The notes: generated by a model from the sequence alone, not told the origin. DNA of 11,772 nt from Brachybacterium sp. (GCA_027322375.1 DAHVRS010000090.1:1-11772); one strand, 5' to 3'; counted from the stretch's first letter, positions 1 to 8,966 are shown. Program-made: numbers and translations.

Positions 1-80
1 GGCCGGGCGCGGGCGGGGCCGGACGAGGCCGGGCGAGGCCGGGCGAGGCCGGGGCCGGGCGAGGCCGGGCGAGGCCGGCC
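1..80. repeat. GC-rich 10-bp tandem repeat
   Basis: The first 80 bases consist almost only of G and C and repeat the unit GAGGCCGGGC with a 10-base period. Clear copies lie at 25-34, 35-44 and 61-70, with variant copies at 45-60 and 71-80. The array lies just beyond the stop codon of the minus-strand dehydrogenase gene, so it is 3' flanking DNA of that gene. The left end of the array is outside the window. It may be a simple slippage repeat; no coding function is apparent. Confidence 0.7.
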
Positions 81-83
81 CCG
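50..83 (-). terminator. Possible terminator hairpin of the polyol dehydrogenase gene
   Basis: Bases 50-58 pair perfectly with 75-83 (9 bp, all G-C) around a 16-base loop. The hairpin begins directly after the stop codon (84-86) of the minus-strand dehydrogenase gene. There is no T-tract on the minus strand after the stem, so classic intrinsic termination is not shown. The stem is built from the tandem repeat, so pairing could be incidental. Confidence 0.35.
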
Positions 84-1619
84 TCAGAGCTGGGCGGTGA
101 GCTCGGTGAGGAGGGCGCGGGCGCCGGAGGTACGGAGGACCTCGAGGGCGTGGAGGTAGGGGCGCGTGAAGGCCTCCTGCTCGACGAGGTTCCCGAACAG
201 CTCCTCGTCGCGGAGGAAGGCGAGCGGATCCTCATCATGCTTGGCGGCAGCGGCCATGACGCGGTCGCGCAGGCGGTCCACGATCTCGAAGGTCTCGCCG
301 TTCTCGCCGGTGCCCTCGGCGTAGCGGGCCCAGGAGGCGATGATCGCGGCGGAGGCGCTCACGTCGCGGCCGGCGGCGAGGTTCTCCTGGATGACGGGGA
401 CGAGCCAGGTGGGGATGCGGTCGGAGGACTCGGCGGCGAGGCGCGCGAGGGTGTCCTTGATGCTCGTGTTCGCGAAGCGCGCCATGAGCTCGTCCTTGTA
501 GGCGTCGAGGTCCATGCCGGGCACCTCGGGGACGGCGGGCGTGCCCTCGTGGTCCATGTAGAGGGTGCGGGTGAAGGGGGCGAGGTGCTCGTCGACCGCG
601 GCCTCGTCGGCGTAGGTCTGGCCCAGCAGCAGCCCGAAGTAGGCGATGGCCTGGTGGGAGCAGTTCAGCAGGCGCAGCTTCATCAGCTCGTAGGGCTCGA
701 CGTCCTCGACCATCTGCACGCCCACCTCTTCCCAGGCAGGGCGGCCGGTGGGGAAGTCGTCCTCGAGCACCCACTGGACGAAGTCCTCGGCGACCACGGG
801 CCAGGCGTCGTCGATGCCGTACTCCCCCTTGACCATCTCGATGTCGGCGGGCGCCGTGACGGGCGTGATCCGGTCGACCATGCAGTTGGGGAAGGCGACC
901 TCGGCCTCGATGAAGTCGCCGATCGGGGCGTCGCCGTGCAGGCCGTTCTCGTCGCGGCGGCGCGCATAGGCGAGGATCATGCGCTTGGCGAGGTCGCCGT
1001 TGCCGCGCACGTTGTCGCAGGACATGACGGTGAACGGGGCGGTGCCGGCCTCGCGACGCCGGCGGAGCGCCTCGACGACATAGCCGAACATCGTCCGGGG
1101 GCCGACGGTGGAGAAGTCCGCGGTGAGGTCGGCGGAGACCGCCTCGGTGCCGAACTGGAACTCGCCGGTGGAGGGGTTGTAGTTGTAGCCGCCCTCGGTG
1201 ACGGTGAGGGACACGATGCGCACGGCCGGGTCGCTCATCTGGGCGAGGACGGCCTCGGGGTCGTCGGGCGCGAAGAGGTAGCGGGCGATCGAGCCGATGA
1301 CGCGCGGGTCGCGCTCCCCGTCGGGGGACTTTGTGACCAGGGTGTACAGGCCATCCTGGGCGGTGAGGGCGTCGCGCATGCGGGCATCGCCGGGCAGCAG
1401 GCCCACGCCGCAGAGCGCGAAGTCGAGGTCGCGCCCGGCGTTCATGAGGCGGTCCAGGTACATCGCCTGGTGCGCGCGGTGGAAGCCGCCCACGCCGAAG
1501 TGGACGATGCCGATGCGTCGCTCATCCAGCGGCTGCTGCGGGGTGGAGACCTCTCCGCGCGCCGCGATCTCGGGAAGGGAGTCGGCAGTCAGGGCGGTCA
1601 GGGCGGTCGGAGCGGTCAT
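84..1619 (-). CDS. Mannitol 2-dehydrogenase-family polyol dehydrogenase
   Basis: This 511-residue cytoplasmic enzyme belongs to the polyol-specific long-chain dehydrogenase family, whose members oxidise mannitol to fructose, or related polyols and hexuronates, with NAD(P). The N-terminal nucleotide-binding motif reads GVGGFHRAHQ (42-51). The family signature VDRITP is at 248-253. The catalytic set is complete: SCDN with Asn203, then Lys314, Asn319 and His322 in the K-x4-N-x2-H pattern known from Pseudomonas mannitol 2-dehydrogenase (Lys295, Asn300, His303). Length matches that family (about 480-510). The ATG at 1619 follows AAGGA with a 6-base gap. The gene lies downstream of the SorC regulator on the same strand but has its own operator-bearing promoter. 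The polyol importer nearby supports a mannitol, arabitol or sorbitol substrate. Fructuronate reductase is a less likely alternative within the same family. Confidence 0.9.
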   Translation of the reverse strand: MTAPTALTALTADSLPEIAARGEVSTPQQPLDERRIGIVHFGVGGFHRAHQAMYLDRLMNAGRDLDFALCGVGLLPGDARMRDALTAQDGLYTLVTKSPDGERDPRVIGSIARYLFAPDDPEAVLAQMSDPAVRIVSLTVTEGGYNYNPSTGEFQFGTEAVSADLTADFSTVGPRTMFGYVVEALRRRREAGTAPFTVMSCDNVRGNGDLAKRMILAYARRRDENGLHGDAPIGDFIEAEVAFPNCMVDRITPVTAPADIEMVKGEYGIDDAWPVVAEDFVQWVLEDDFPTGRPAWEEVGVQMVEDVEPYELMKLRLLNCSHQAIAYFGLLLGQTYADEAAVDEHLAPFTRTLYMDHEGTPAVPEVPGMDLDAYKDELMARFANTSIKDTLARLAAESSDRIPTWLVPVIQENLAAGRDVSASAAIIASWARYAEGTGENGETFEIVDRLRDRVMAAAAKHDEDPLAFLRDEELFGNLVEQEAFTRPYLHALEVLRTSGARALLTELTAQL

Positions 1620-1654
1620 TGCTCATCCTTCGATGTCGGGCGCTGTTGGGGCCG

Positions 1655-1703
1655 ACGATACACACTCTCGCGTCAATTGAGCAGAGCTTCTCGCTCATTT
1701 GTT
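1655..1703 (-). promoter_or_regulatory. Dehydrogenase promoter with paired operator sites
   Basis: On the minus strand a TANNNT-type -10 (TATCGT) lies at 1655-1660. Upstream are two degenerate copies of the palindrome CTCANNTGAG: GTCAATTGAG at 1672-1681 and CTCATTTGTT at 1694-1703, with centres 22 bp apart. The same pair with 21-bp spacing precedes the regulator gene. Read on the minus strand, both promoters also share CAAATGAGCG, CTCAAYTGA and GAGAGT in the same order. No good -35 box is visible, which would fit activator dependence (inference). Confidence 0.6.
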
Positions 1704-1724
1704 CGCGACCGGCACGAACAGTCG

Positions 1725-1777
1725 GCCGACGGGCGGGTTCCCAGCCCGCCGGACGGCCAGCCCGCGCACCCGTCGGC
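1725..1777 (-). terminator. Possible terminator-like inverted repeat after the regulator gene
   Basis: Between the regulator stop (1872) and the dehydrogenase promoter, GCCGACGGG (1725-1733) pairs with CCCGTCGGC (1769-1777). A nested 6-bp stem pairs 1732-1737 with 1745-1750. The 12-mer CCGACGGGCGGG at 1726-1737 recurs in the hairpin behind the permease operon and again before the nadE stop, which suggests a repeated 3'-end element. There is no T-tract. The rest of 1740-1871 is GC-rich sequence without a recognisable gene. Confidence 0.35.
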
Positions 1778-1871
1778 CCGCCGACCGGTCCGCGCGCCCG
1801 TCGACCCACCCTCCCGCCAGGGCCACCCCGTCGACCGCGAGCCCGCCGGGGAAGCATCGGCCACGAATGCA

Positions 1872-2855
1872 TCACCCGAGGAGCGCGGCGACCTGGTCGG
1901 CGAGGCCGGCGTCGAGGACGATGTCGTCCACGAGGCCGGAGCGGGCGGCGGCGAGGACCGCTTCGGGATGGTCGGGAGCGGGCGCGGCGGCGATGACGCG
2001 GGCGCGGCGCAGCTGGTCGGGGCGCACGCCGATGACGCGATCCTCCATCGCCGAATGCCACACGGCGCCGCTGCTGCCCAGCAGGATCCCGCAGACCTCG
2101 GCGACCACGCCGGCCTCCTGCGCACGGACCTGCTCGTCGGGCCGCAGACGGGCCCAGAGGGTCGAGGCACCGGGCGCCCAGGCGCCCACGGAGACGGTGG
2201 CGACGTCGAGCCCGTCGGCCGCATCCAAGGCCGTGCGCACCTCTTCCATGGAGCGCAGCGAGGCTGCGACCTGCGGAGAGTCGACGATGAGCGGGGTGGG
2301 CAGCGCCCAGACCTGGCCGCCGGAGAGGGAGCCCAGCTCATGAACGAGGGCGGAGGACTGGGCGGTGGAGTGCCCGGCGGTGCTCAGCGGGCCGACGAGC
2401 TGGACGATGTCCGCCGCCGGGAGGTCCTCGAGCGCGGCGGGCAGGTGCATGAGGGTGCGGGACCAGGCGACGCCGAGCCGCCCGCCCTCGCGCAGCCGCT
2501 CCCCGAGGAGGCGCGCGACCTGGCGGGCGATCGCGGCACGGACCGACTCGCCGGGGCGGGCGGTGGCGACGGCGACGGAGGAGATCCCGAGCTTCTCGGC
2601 GAGGCCGGGCAGGTCGCGTCCGGCGGCGGCGGGGTCGACGATCTCGATGCGCACGATCCCCTCATGACGAGCCTCATCGAGGAGGCGGGCGACCTGGAAA
2701 CGGGAGAGGTCGTGACGGCGGGAGAGCTCGACCTTGGACAGGCCGTCGAGATAGTGCTCGGAGGCGAGGGCGACCTTCAGCGCGACCTCGTCGGCGGCGG
2801 GCGTGCTGCCGCTGACCTGCTGGTCCGTGCGTGCGGCCGGTTCGCTGCTGCCCAT
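1872..2855 (-). CDS. SorC/DeoR-type transcriptional regulator of the polyol genes
   Basis: This is a 327-residue regulator. A helix-turn-helix of SorC type lies at about 36-66 (YLDGLSKVELSRRHDLSRFQ and following residues), and the sugar-binding SorC domain, related to sugar-phosphate isomerase folds, fills about 78-325. SorC proteins are usually 310-330 residues and bind phosphorylated sugars or polyols to switch promoters on or off. I chose the ATG at 2855 because AAGGGAG stands 5 bases upstream; ATGs at 2912 and 2963 are in frame but lack a good ribosome site and would add 19 or 36 residues. It is divergent from the importer and upstream of the dehydrogenase, so it most likely controls both and itself through the CTCANNTGAG sites. 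Whether it represses, activates or both cannot be read from sequence. The inducer is unknown. Confidence 0.85.
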   Translation of the reverse strand: MGSSEPAARTDQQVSGSTPAADEVALKVALASEHYLDGLSKVELSRRHDLSRFQVARLLDEARHEGIVRIEIVDPAAAGRDLPGLAEKLGISSVAVATARPGESVRAAIARQVARLLGERLREGGRLGVAWSRTLMHLPAALEDLPAADIVQLVGPLSTAGHSTAQSSALVHELGSLSGGQVWALPTPLIVDSPQVAASLRSMEEVRTALDAADGLDVATVSVGAWAPGASTLWARLRPDEQVRAQEAGVVAEVCGILLGSSGAVWHSAMEDRVIGVRPDQLRRARVIAAAPAPDHPEAVLAAARSGLVDDIVLDAGLADQVAALLG

Positions 2856-2904
2856 CGGGACTCCCTTCGCGATGCTCTCGCAGACCTCATCTGTGGACGG
2901 AGGG

Positions 2905-2933
2905 TTGCTCATCTGAGGATATACGCCTACTCT
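2905..2933 (+). promoter_or_regulatory. Possible promoter of the polyol import operon
   Basis: TTGCTC (2905-2910) and TACTCT (2928-2933) are separated by 17 bp on the plus strand and form the best sigma-70-like pair in the divergent region. The left operator (2908-2917) overlaps the -35 and the middle one (2938-2947) would cover the start site, a layout suited to repression. The 5' leader would be about 120 bases. The match to consensus is modest. Confidence 0.35.
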
Positions 2934-2968
2934 CGGCCTCAGTTGAGAGACGACCCCGCTCATTTGAG
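2908..2968. promoter_or_regulatory. Triple operator between regulator and polyol importer
   Basis: Three full copies of the palindrome CTCANNTGAG lie at 2908-2917 (CTCATCTGAG), 2938-2947 (CTCAGTTGAG) and 2959-2968 (CTCATTTGAG). Centres are 30 bp and 21 bp apart, close to whole helical turns, so a dimer or tetramer could bind one face of the DNA. The two right-hand sites match the pair at the dehydrogenase promoter. The left-hand site lies in the 5' leader of the regulator if translation starts at 2855. I infer that these are SorC regulator sites. Confidence 0.65.
2916..2921 (-). promoter_or_regulatory. Likely -10 box of the regulator gene
   Basis: On the minus strand TATCCT (TANNNT type, within CGTATATCCT) lies downstream of the operator pair and corresponds to TATCGT in the dehydrogenase promoter. 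A GAGAGT block lies upstream of both boxes, although the gap to the -10 differs by 4 bp. No clear -35 box is present. This would give a 5' leader of roughly 55 bases before the ATG at 2855. Confidence 0.4.
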
Positions 2969-3058
2969 CGAACGACGGTCCGCCGTCGTGTCCGCCCTCC
3001 GCGATGATGCGCCCTGCGATGAGCGCCCGTCGCCGAGATGTTCACAGGAGAACAGCGC

Positions 3059-4474
3059 ATGGGCAGCCATCCTCCCCGGCCCCCGATCCTCACCCCCACC
3101 TCCGCGGCACCCCCCGCGTCCCCCGCCCGGCCGAGCCGTCGGTCCGTGCTCGGCGCAGGCCTCGCCGGGCTCGGCGCCGCGACCCTCGCCGGCTGCGGCG
3201 GCTCCGGCTCCTCCTCGCGCGAGTCGATCGTCGTCGCGATCGTGTCGAACCCGCAGATGCAGGACGCGATCAGCCTCATCGACCACTTCACCGCGGAGCA
3301 CCCCGACATCGACGTGCGCTTCGTGTCCCTGCCGGAGAATGAGGCGCGCGCGAAGATCACCGCCTCGGTCGCCTCCGGCGGCGGCGAGTTCGACGTCGTG
3401 ATGATCTCCAACTACGAGACGCCGCTGTGGGCCCCGAACGGCTGGCTCACCGACCTCGAGCCGTATATCGCGAAGACCGAGGGCTACGCGCCCGAGGACT
3501 TCGTGCCCACCATCCGCGAGGCCCTCACCGTGGACGGCTCGATGTACTCCGTCCCCTTCTACGGCGAGAGCGCGTTCCTCGTCTACCGCGAGGACCTCTT
3601 CGAGGAGGCCGGGCTGACCATGCCCGAGCGCCCCTCCTGGGATGACCTGCGCAGCTTCGCCTCCGCCCTGCATGATCCCGAGGCCGGCCGGTCCGGGATC
3701 GCGCTGCGGGGCCTGGCGGGCTGGGGCGAGAACCTCGCCCCGATGAGCACCGTCATCAACACCTTCGGCGGCTGCTGGTTCGACATGGACTGGGCGCCGC
3801 GCCTGGACTCCCCCGAGGTGCACGACGCGGTCGCGATGTACGTGGACACACTGCGTTCCTACGGCCAGCCCGGCGCTGCGACCAGCGGCTTCGGCGAGTG
3901 CCTGACCCGCTTCAGCCAGGGCGACGCCGCGATGTGGTTCGACGCCTCCTCCATGGTCTCCGGCGTCGAGAACCCCGCCTCCTCGACCGTGGTCGGCAAG
4001 ACCGGCTACGCGCTCGGTCCCACGCTCGAGACCCCCTACGCCGGCTGGCTCTACTCCTGGTCGCTCGCGATCCCCGAGACCAGCCAGAAGAAGGACGCGG
4101 CCTGGGAGTTCATCGCCTGGATGACCCACCCGGACTACTTCCAGCTGGTCGGCAACGAGATCAGCTGGGAGGCGCTGCCGCCCGGCTCGCGCCTGTCCAC
4201 CTACGAGATCCCCGAGTACGCGGAGCTGTCGAAGACGTACGCGAAGCCCACCCTCGACTCGATGGAGAACGCCACCCAGGAGAACTCGATGACCGTCGAG
4301 GTCCCCTACGACGGCCTGCAGAACGTCGTCATCCCCGAGTTCCAGGACCTCGGCACGCGCGTCGGCCAGCAGTTCTCCGCCGCGATCGCTGGGCAGAAGA
4401 GCGTCGAGGACGCGCTCTCCCAGTCCCAGGGATTCGCCGAATCCGTCGCCCGCACCTACGGCTGGAAGGGCTGA
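3059..4474 (+). CDS. Polyol ABC transporter substrate-binding lipoprotein
   Basis: This 471-residue CUT1-family solute-binding lipoprotein most resembles the SmoE/MtlE group that binds mannitol, sorbitol or arabitol. The N-terminus has a twin-arginine-like motif (SRRSVLGAG, Arg27-Arg28), a hydrophobic stretch and the lipobox LAGC with Cys46, followed by a short Gly/Ser linker. The mature part shows the family pattern of an early NP-M box (about 63-68), FDVVMISNYETPLW and VPFYGESAFLVYREDLF, as in polyol binders. I chose the ATG at 3059 because AGGAG lies 8 bases upstream; the in-frame ATG at 3038 has no ribosome site. It is the first gene of the import operon, 3 bases before the next start, and divergent from the SorC regulator. 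Assignment to polyols rests on recalled similarity and on the neighbouring dehydrogenase. The exact sugar alcohol is not established. Confidence 0.88.
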   Translation: MGSHPPRPPILTPTSAAPPASPARPSRRSVLGAGLAGLGAATLAGCGGSGSSSRESIVVAIVSNPQMQDAISLIDHFTAEHPDIDVRFVSLPENEARAKITASVASGGGEFDVVMISNYETPLWAPNGWLTDLEPYIAKTEGYAPEDFVPTIREALTVDGSMYSVPFYGESAFLVYREDLFEEAGLTMPERPSWDDLRSFASALHDPEAGRSGIALRGLAGWGENLAPMSTVINTFGGCWFDMDWAPRLDSPEVHDAVAMYVDTLRSYGQPGAATSGFGECLTRFSQGDAAMWFDASSMVSGVENPASSTVVGKTGYALGPTLETPYAGWLYSWSLAIPETSQKKDAAWEFIAWMTHPDYFQLVGNEISWEALPPGSRLSTYEIPEYAELSKTYAKPTLDSMENATQENSMTVEVPYDGLQNVVIPEFQDLGTRVGQQFSAAIAGQKSVEDALSQSQGFAESVARTYGWKG

Positions 4475-4477
4475 GCC

Positions 4478-5452
4478 ATGACCACCCCCGAGACCAGCGC
4501 GCCCCACGCCGCCACACCCCCGTCGGCCGACGGGCCCCGCCGGGGCCGCACCAGCCCGCGGCCCGACGCCGCTGCGCGCGCCGACGGCTGGCGGCGCCGC
4601 CTCCCGCTCATGCCGGCGTTCCTGTTCGTCGTCATCTGCACGCAGATCCCGTTCCTGCTCACGATCTGGTACTCGCTGCGCTCACGGAACCTGCTGCGCC
4701 CCGAGGGCGAGACGTTCGTGGGACTGCGCAACTACCTCGACCTCGCCGTCGACTCCACCTTCCGCACCGCGGCGCTGAACTCGATCCTGCTGACGCTGGG
4801 CTGCGTGGCGGTCTCGCTCGTGCTGGGGCTCGGGCTCGCGCTGCTGCTGGACCGGGAGTTCCTGGGCCGGGGCTTCATCCGCACCTTGCTCATCACGCCG
4901 TTCCTCATCATGCCGGTGGCCGGCGCGATGCTCTGGTCGATCTCCATGTTCGACCCCACCTACGGGCTCGTGAACTGGCTGATCGGGACCGTCGGCATCT
5001 CGCCGGTGGACTGGACCTCCAGCTTCCCGATGCTCTCGATCATCATCGCGCTGGTGTGGCAGTGGACGCCGTTCATGATGCTGCTGCTGCTCGCCGGACT
5101 GCAGTCGCAGACCCCGGACGTGCTCGAGGCCGCCTCGATGGACGGGGCCGGGGCCTGGACCACCTTCGTCCACATCACCCTCCCCCACCTGCGGTTCTAC
5201 CTCGAACTGTCGGTGCTGCTGGGCGCGATCTACGTGGTCAACACCTTCGACCAGATCTACCTCATGACCGCGGGCGGGCCCGGCACCGCCTCGGCGAACC
5301 TGCCGTTCTACATCTACCAGCGCGCCTTCCTCGGCTTCGACATCGGCCAGTCGGCAGCGATGGGCGTGGTCACCGTGATCGCCACGATCATCATCGCGAC
5401 CTTCGCGCTGCGCCTGATCTTCACGAGCATCAACTCCAAGGAGCAGTCATGA
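4478..5452 (+). CDS. Polyol ABC transporter permease, first subunit (SmoF/MalF type)
   Basis: This 324-residue integral membrane protein is one half of the importer channel. After a Pro/Arg-rich cytoplasmic tail of about 40 residues, hydrophobic segments lie near 43-65, 99-124, 134-155, 185-207, 242-263 and 293-315, the six-helix MalF/UgpA pattern. The EAA loop that docks the ATPase is intact (EAASMDGAGAWTTFVHITLP, 217-236). The gene starts 3 bases after the binding-protein stop, with GGAAGG upstream, and overlaps the second permease start by 4 bases (ATGA), so the three genes are one transcription and translation unit. No ATPase gene follows. Actinomycetes often power several CUT1 importers with one MsiK-like ATPase, which is the likely case here. 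Confidence 0.92.
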   Translation: MTTPETSAPHAATPPSADGPRRGRTSPRPDAAARADGWRRRLPLMPAFLFVVICTQIPFLLTIWYSLRSRNLLRPEGETFVGLRNYLDLAVDSTFRTAALNSILLTLGCVAVSLVLGLGLALLLDREFLGRGFIRTLLITPFLIMPVAGAMLWSISMFDPTYGLVNWLIGTVGISPVDWTSSFPMLSIIIALVWQWTPFMMLLLLAGLQSQTPDVLEAASMDGAGAWTTFVHITLPHLRFYLELSVLLGAIYVVNTFDQIYLMTAGGPGTASANLPFYIYQRAFLGFDIGQSAAMGVVTVIATIIIATFALRLIFTSINSKEQS

Positions 5453-6336
5453 GCACCGCCGCCCTCGACGCCCGCCGCCCCGTCGCGGCGCCGGCCCGCC
5501 CGCTCACGCCCCGCCGACCGCGCGGCACCGCCACCGGCCGGTTCCTCACCGTGCTCGCCTGGGCCGCCGGCCTGCTGTTCTTCGCCCCCGTGGCGTGGAT
5601 GGTGCTGACCAGCTTCAAGCAGGAATCGCAGGCCGCCTCGAACCCGCCGACGTTCTTCTTCACCCCGACGCTCGAGCAGTACGCCTCGATCATCGGCTCC
5701 TCCGGCGCGGGCTCCTACCTGCTGAACTCGGTGCTCGCCACCGGGATCTCCACCCTGCTGGTGCTGGTCCTCGCCGTGCCCGCCGCGTACGCGGTGAGCA
5801 TCCGGCCGATCAAGCGCACCCAGGATGTGCTGTTCTTCTTCATCTCCACGAAGATGCTGCCGGTGGTCGCGGTGATCATGCCGATCTATGTCATCGCCGG
5901 GCAGATCCGGATGCTCGACAACATCCTCACCCTCATCGTGCTGTACACGGCGATGAACCTCCCGATCGCGGTGTGGATGATGCGCTCGTTCTTCCTCGAG
6001 GTCCCCGGTGAGGTGCTCGAGGCCGCCTCGATCGACGGCGCATCCCTGCTGCGCACGATGCGCACCGTGCTGCTGCCGATGGTCGCCCCCGGCATCGCCG
6101 CGACCGCGCTGATCTGCGTGATCTTCGCGTGGAACGAGTTCTTCTTCGCCCTGAACCTCACCGCCGCGAACGCCGCGACCGTGCCGATCTTCCTCATGTC
6201 GACCATGACCTCGGAGGGCCTGTTCCTCGCGCGGCTCTCCGCCGCCTCGGTGCTCGCCTCGCTCCCGGTGGTCCTCGCCGGCTGGATCGCGCAGAAGCAG
6301 CTGGTCCGCGGCCTGTCGATGGGCGCGGTGAAGTAA
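5449..6336 (+). CDS. Polyol ABC transporter permease, second subunit (SmoG/MalG type)
   Basis: This 295-residue inner-membrane permease pairs with the upstream permease. It has a 30-residue Ala/Pro/Arg-rich tail, a first helix near 32-54, further hydrophobic segments near 92-115, 128-150, 158-178, 214-236 and 262-282, and the EAA loop EAASIDGASLLRTMRTVLLP at 191-210. The IFAWNEFFFA segment (225-234) and the short basic C-terminus ending MGAVK are typical of MalG-type subunits. The start ATG overlaps the preceding stop in ATGA, implying translational coupling, with AAGGAG just upstream in the end of the first permease. It is the last gene of the operon and is followed by a strong hairpin. Confidence 0.92.
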   Translation: MSTAALDARRPVAAPARPLTPRRPRGTATGRFLTVLAWAAGLLFFAPVAWMVLTSFKQESQAASNPPTFFFTPTLEQYASIIGSSGAGSYLLNSVLATGISTLLVLVLAVPAAYAVSIRPIKRTQDVLFFFISTKMLPVVAVIMPIYVIAGQIRMLDNILTLIVLYTAMNLPIAVWMMRSFFLEVPGEVLEAASIDGASLLRTMRTVLLPMVAPGIAATALICVIFAWNEFFFALNLTAANAATVPIFLMSTMTSEGLFLARLSAASVLASLPVVLAGWIAQKQLVRGLSMGAVK

Positions 6337-6343
6337 GAGGCAA

Positions 6344-6384
6344 CCGACGGGCGGGTGCCCGCGCGCCGAGCGCCCGCCCGTCGG
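6344..6384 (+). terminator. Terminator-like hairpin after the polyol import operon
   Basis: Starting 8 bases after the permease stop, CCGACGGGCGGG (6344-6355) pairs perfectly with CCCGCCCGTCGG (6373-6384). A G-T pair and two further pairs extend the stem inward. No T-run follows, so it is a GC-rich hairpin terminator at best, and it may block exonucleases. The 12-mer arm also occurs at 1726-1737 and 6528-6539. Confidence 0.55.
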
Positions 6385-6452
6385 CCCCCTCGGCCGAGGT
6401 GTCTCCGCGCCCACCCCGTCAGCCCGTCGGCCCCGCTAGCCGTTCCACGCGT

Positions 6453-6510
6453 ATCGAGACGCGGCCCCCTGCTCCTATTCGGCGAAATAGGACAGGGGCC
6501 ACGTCTCGAT
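6453..6510. terminator. Long hairpin between convergent genes, likely bidirectional terminator
   Basis: Arms 6453-6479 and 6486-6510 form a long, nearly perfect inverted repeat around a 6-base loop. The matching blocks are ATCGAGACG, GGCCCC and TCCTATT, with only a mismatch and a two-base size difference between arms. It lies between the ends of the permease operon (plus) and nadE (minus). That placement fits a two-way transcription stop, although no T-tract is seen. A small mobile or dispersed palindromic element is the alternative. Confidence 0.5.
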
Positions 6511-6543
6511 GGGCGAGGGGAGGGCGGCCGACGGGCGGGGCGG

Positions 6544-8820
<2,277 letters not shown>

Positions 8821-8826
8821 GGTCAG

Positions 8827-8832
8827 AGCGTA
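8827..8832 (-). promoter_or_regulatory. Probable -10 box giving a leaderless nadE transcript
   Basis: On the minus strand TACGCT (TANNNT) ends 6 bases before the nadE ATG, and no Shine-Dalgarno sequence is present. In actinomycetes this spacing marks transcripts that begin at the A of the start codon. No TTGACA-like -35 is visible; that place is occupied by a repeated 20-mer. Confidence 0.5.
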
Positions 8833-8841
8833 GTGGAGTGC

Positions 8842-8897
8842 GGCGCGCTCGGCCCGATCACAGGCGCGCTCGGCCCGATCACGACGGACTCGGCCCG
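8842..8897. repeat. Tandem 21-bp repeat upstream of nadE
   Basis: The 20-mer GGCGCGCTCGGCCCGATCAC occurs exactly at 8842-8861 and 8863-8882. A partial third copy (CTCGGCCCG, 8889-8897) is nearly in register. The 21-bp period is two helical turns and the first copy covers the -35 position of nadE, so a regulator-binding array is possible. A chance slippage duplication is the alternative. Confidence 0.65.
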
Positions 8898-8966
8898 GGC
8901 GATCGCTGTGCTGCGATAGTTTGAGCCGGTGCATCATCGGGACCGTGCAGGCAGGAGGGCGAGTCG

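Noticed and set aside
150..3401. A 1083-codon open frame on the plus strand
   Set aside because: It runs antisense to the dehydrogenase and regulator genes, is rich in repeated Gly/Val/Asp/Glu and Arg/Pro runs, crosses promoters and operators, and matches no family I know. It is an artefact of high GC content.
2960..4507. A 515-codon minus-strand frame opposite the polyol-binding protein
   Set aside because: The plus-strand lipoprotein has a signal peptide, ribosome site and family motifs. The antisense frame is low-complexity shadow coding.
3898..6336. An 812-codon plus-strand open frame seemingly fusing several genes
   Set aside because: Only its last 295 codons (from 5449) are a real permease. 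The earlier part is an out-of-frame reading of the binding protein and first permease.
5314..6414. A 366-codon minus-strand frame rich in Gly, Glu, His and Arg
   Set aside because: It lies opposite a clear permease gene and has no family features.
8821..8897. CRISPR-like array
   Set aside because: There are only two exact repeats separated by one base, with no spacers. It is a tandem repeat.
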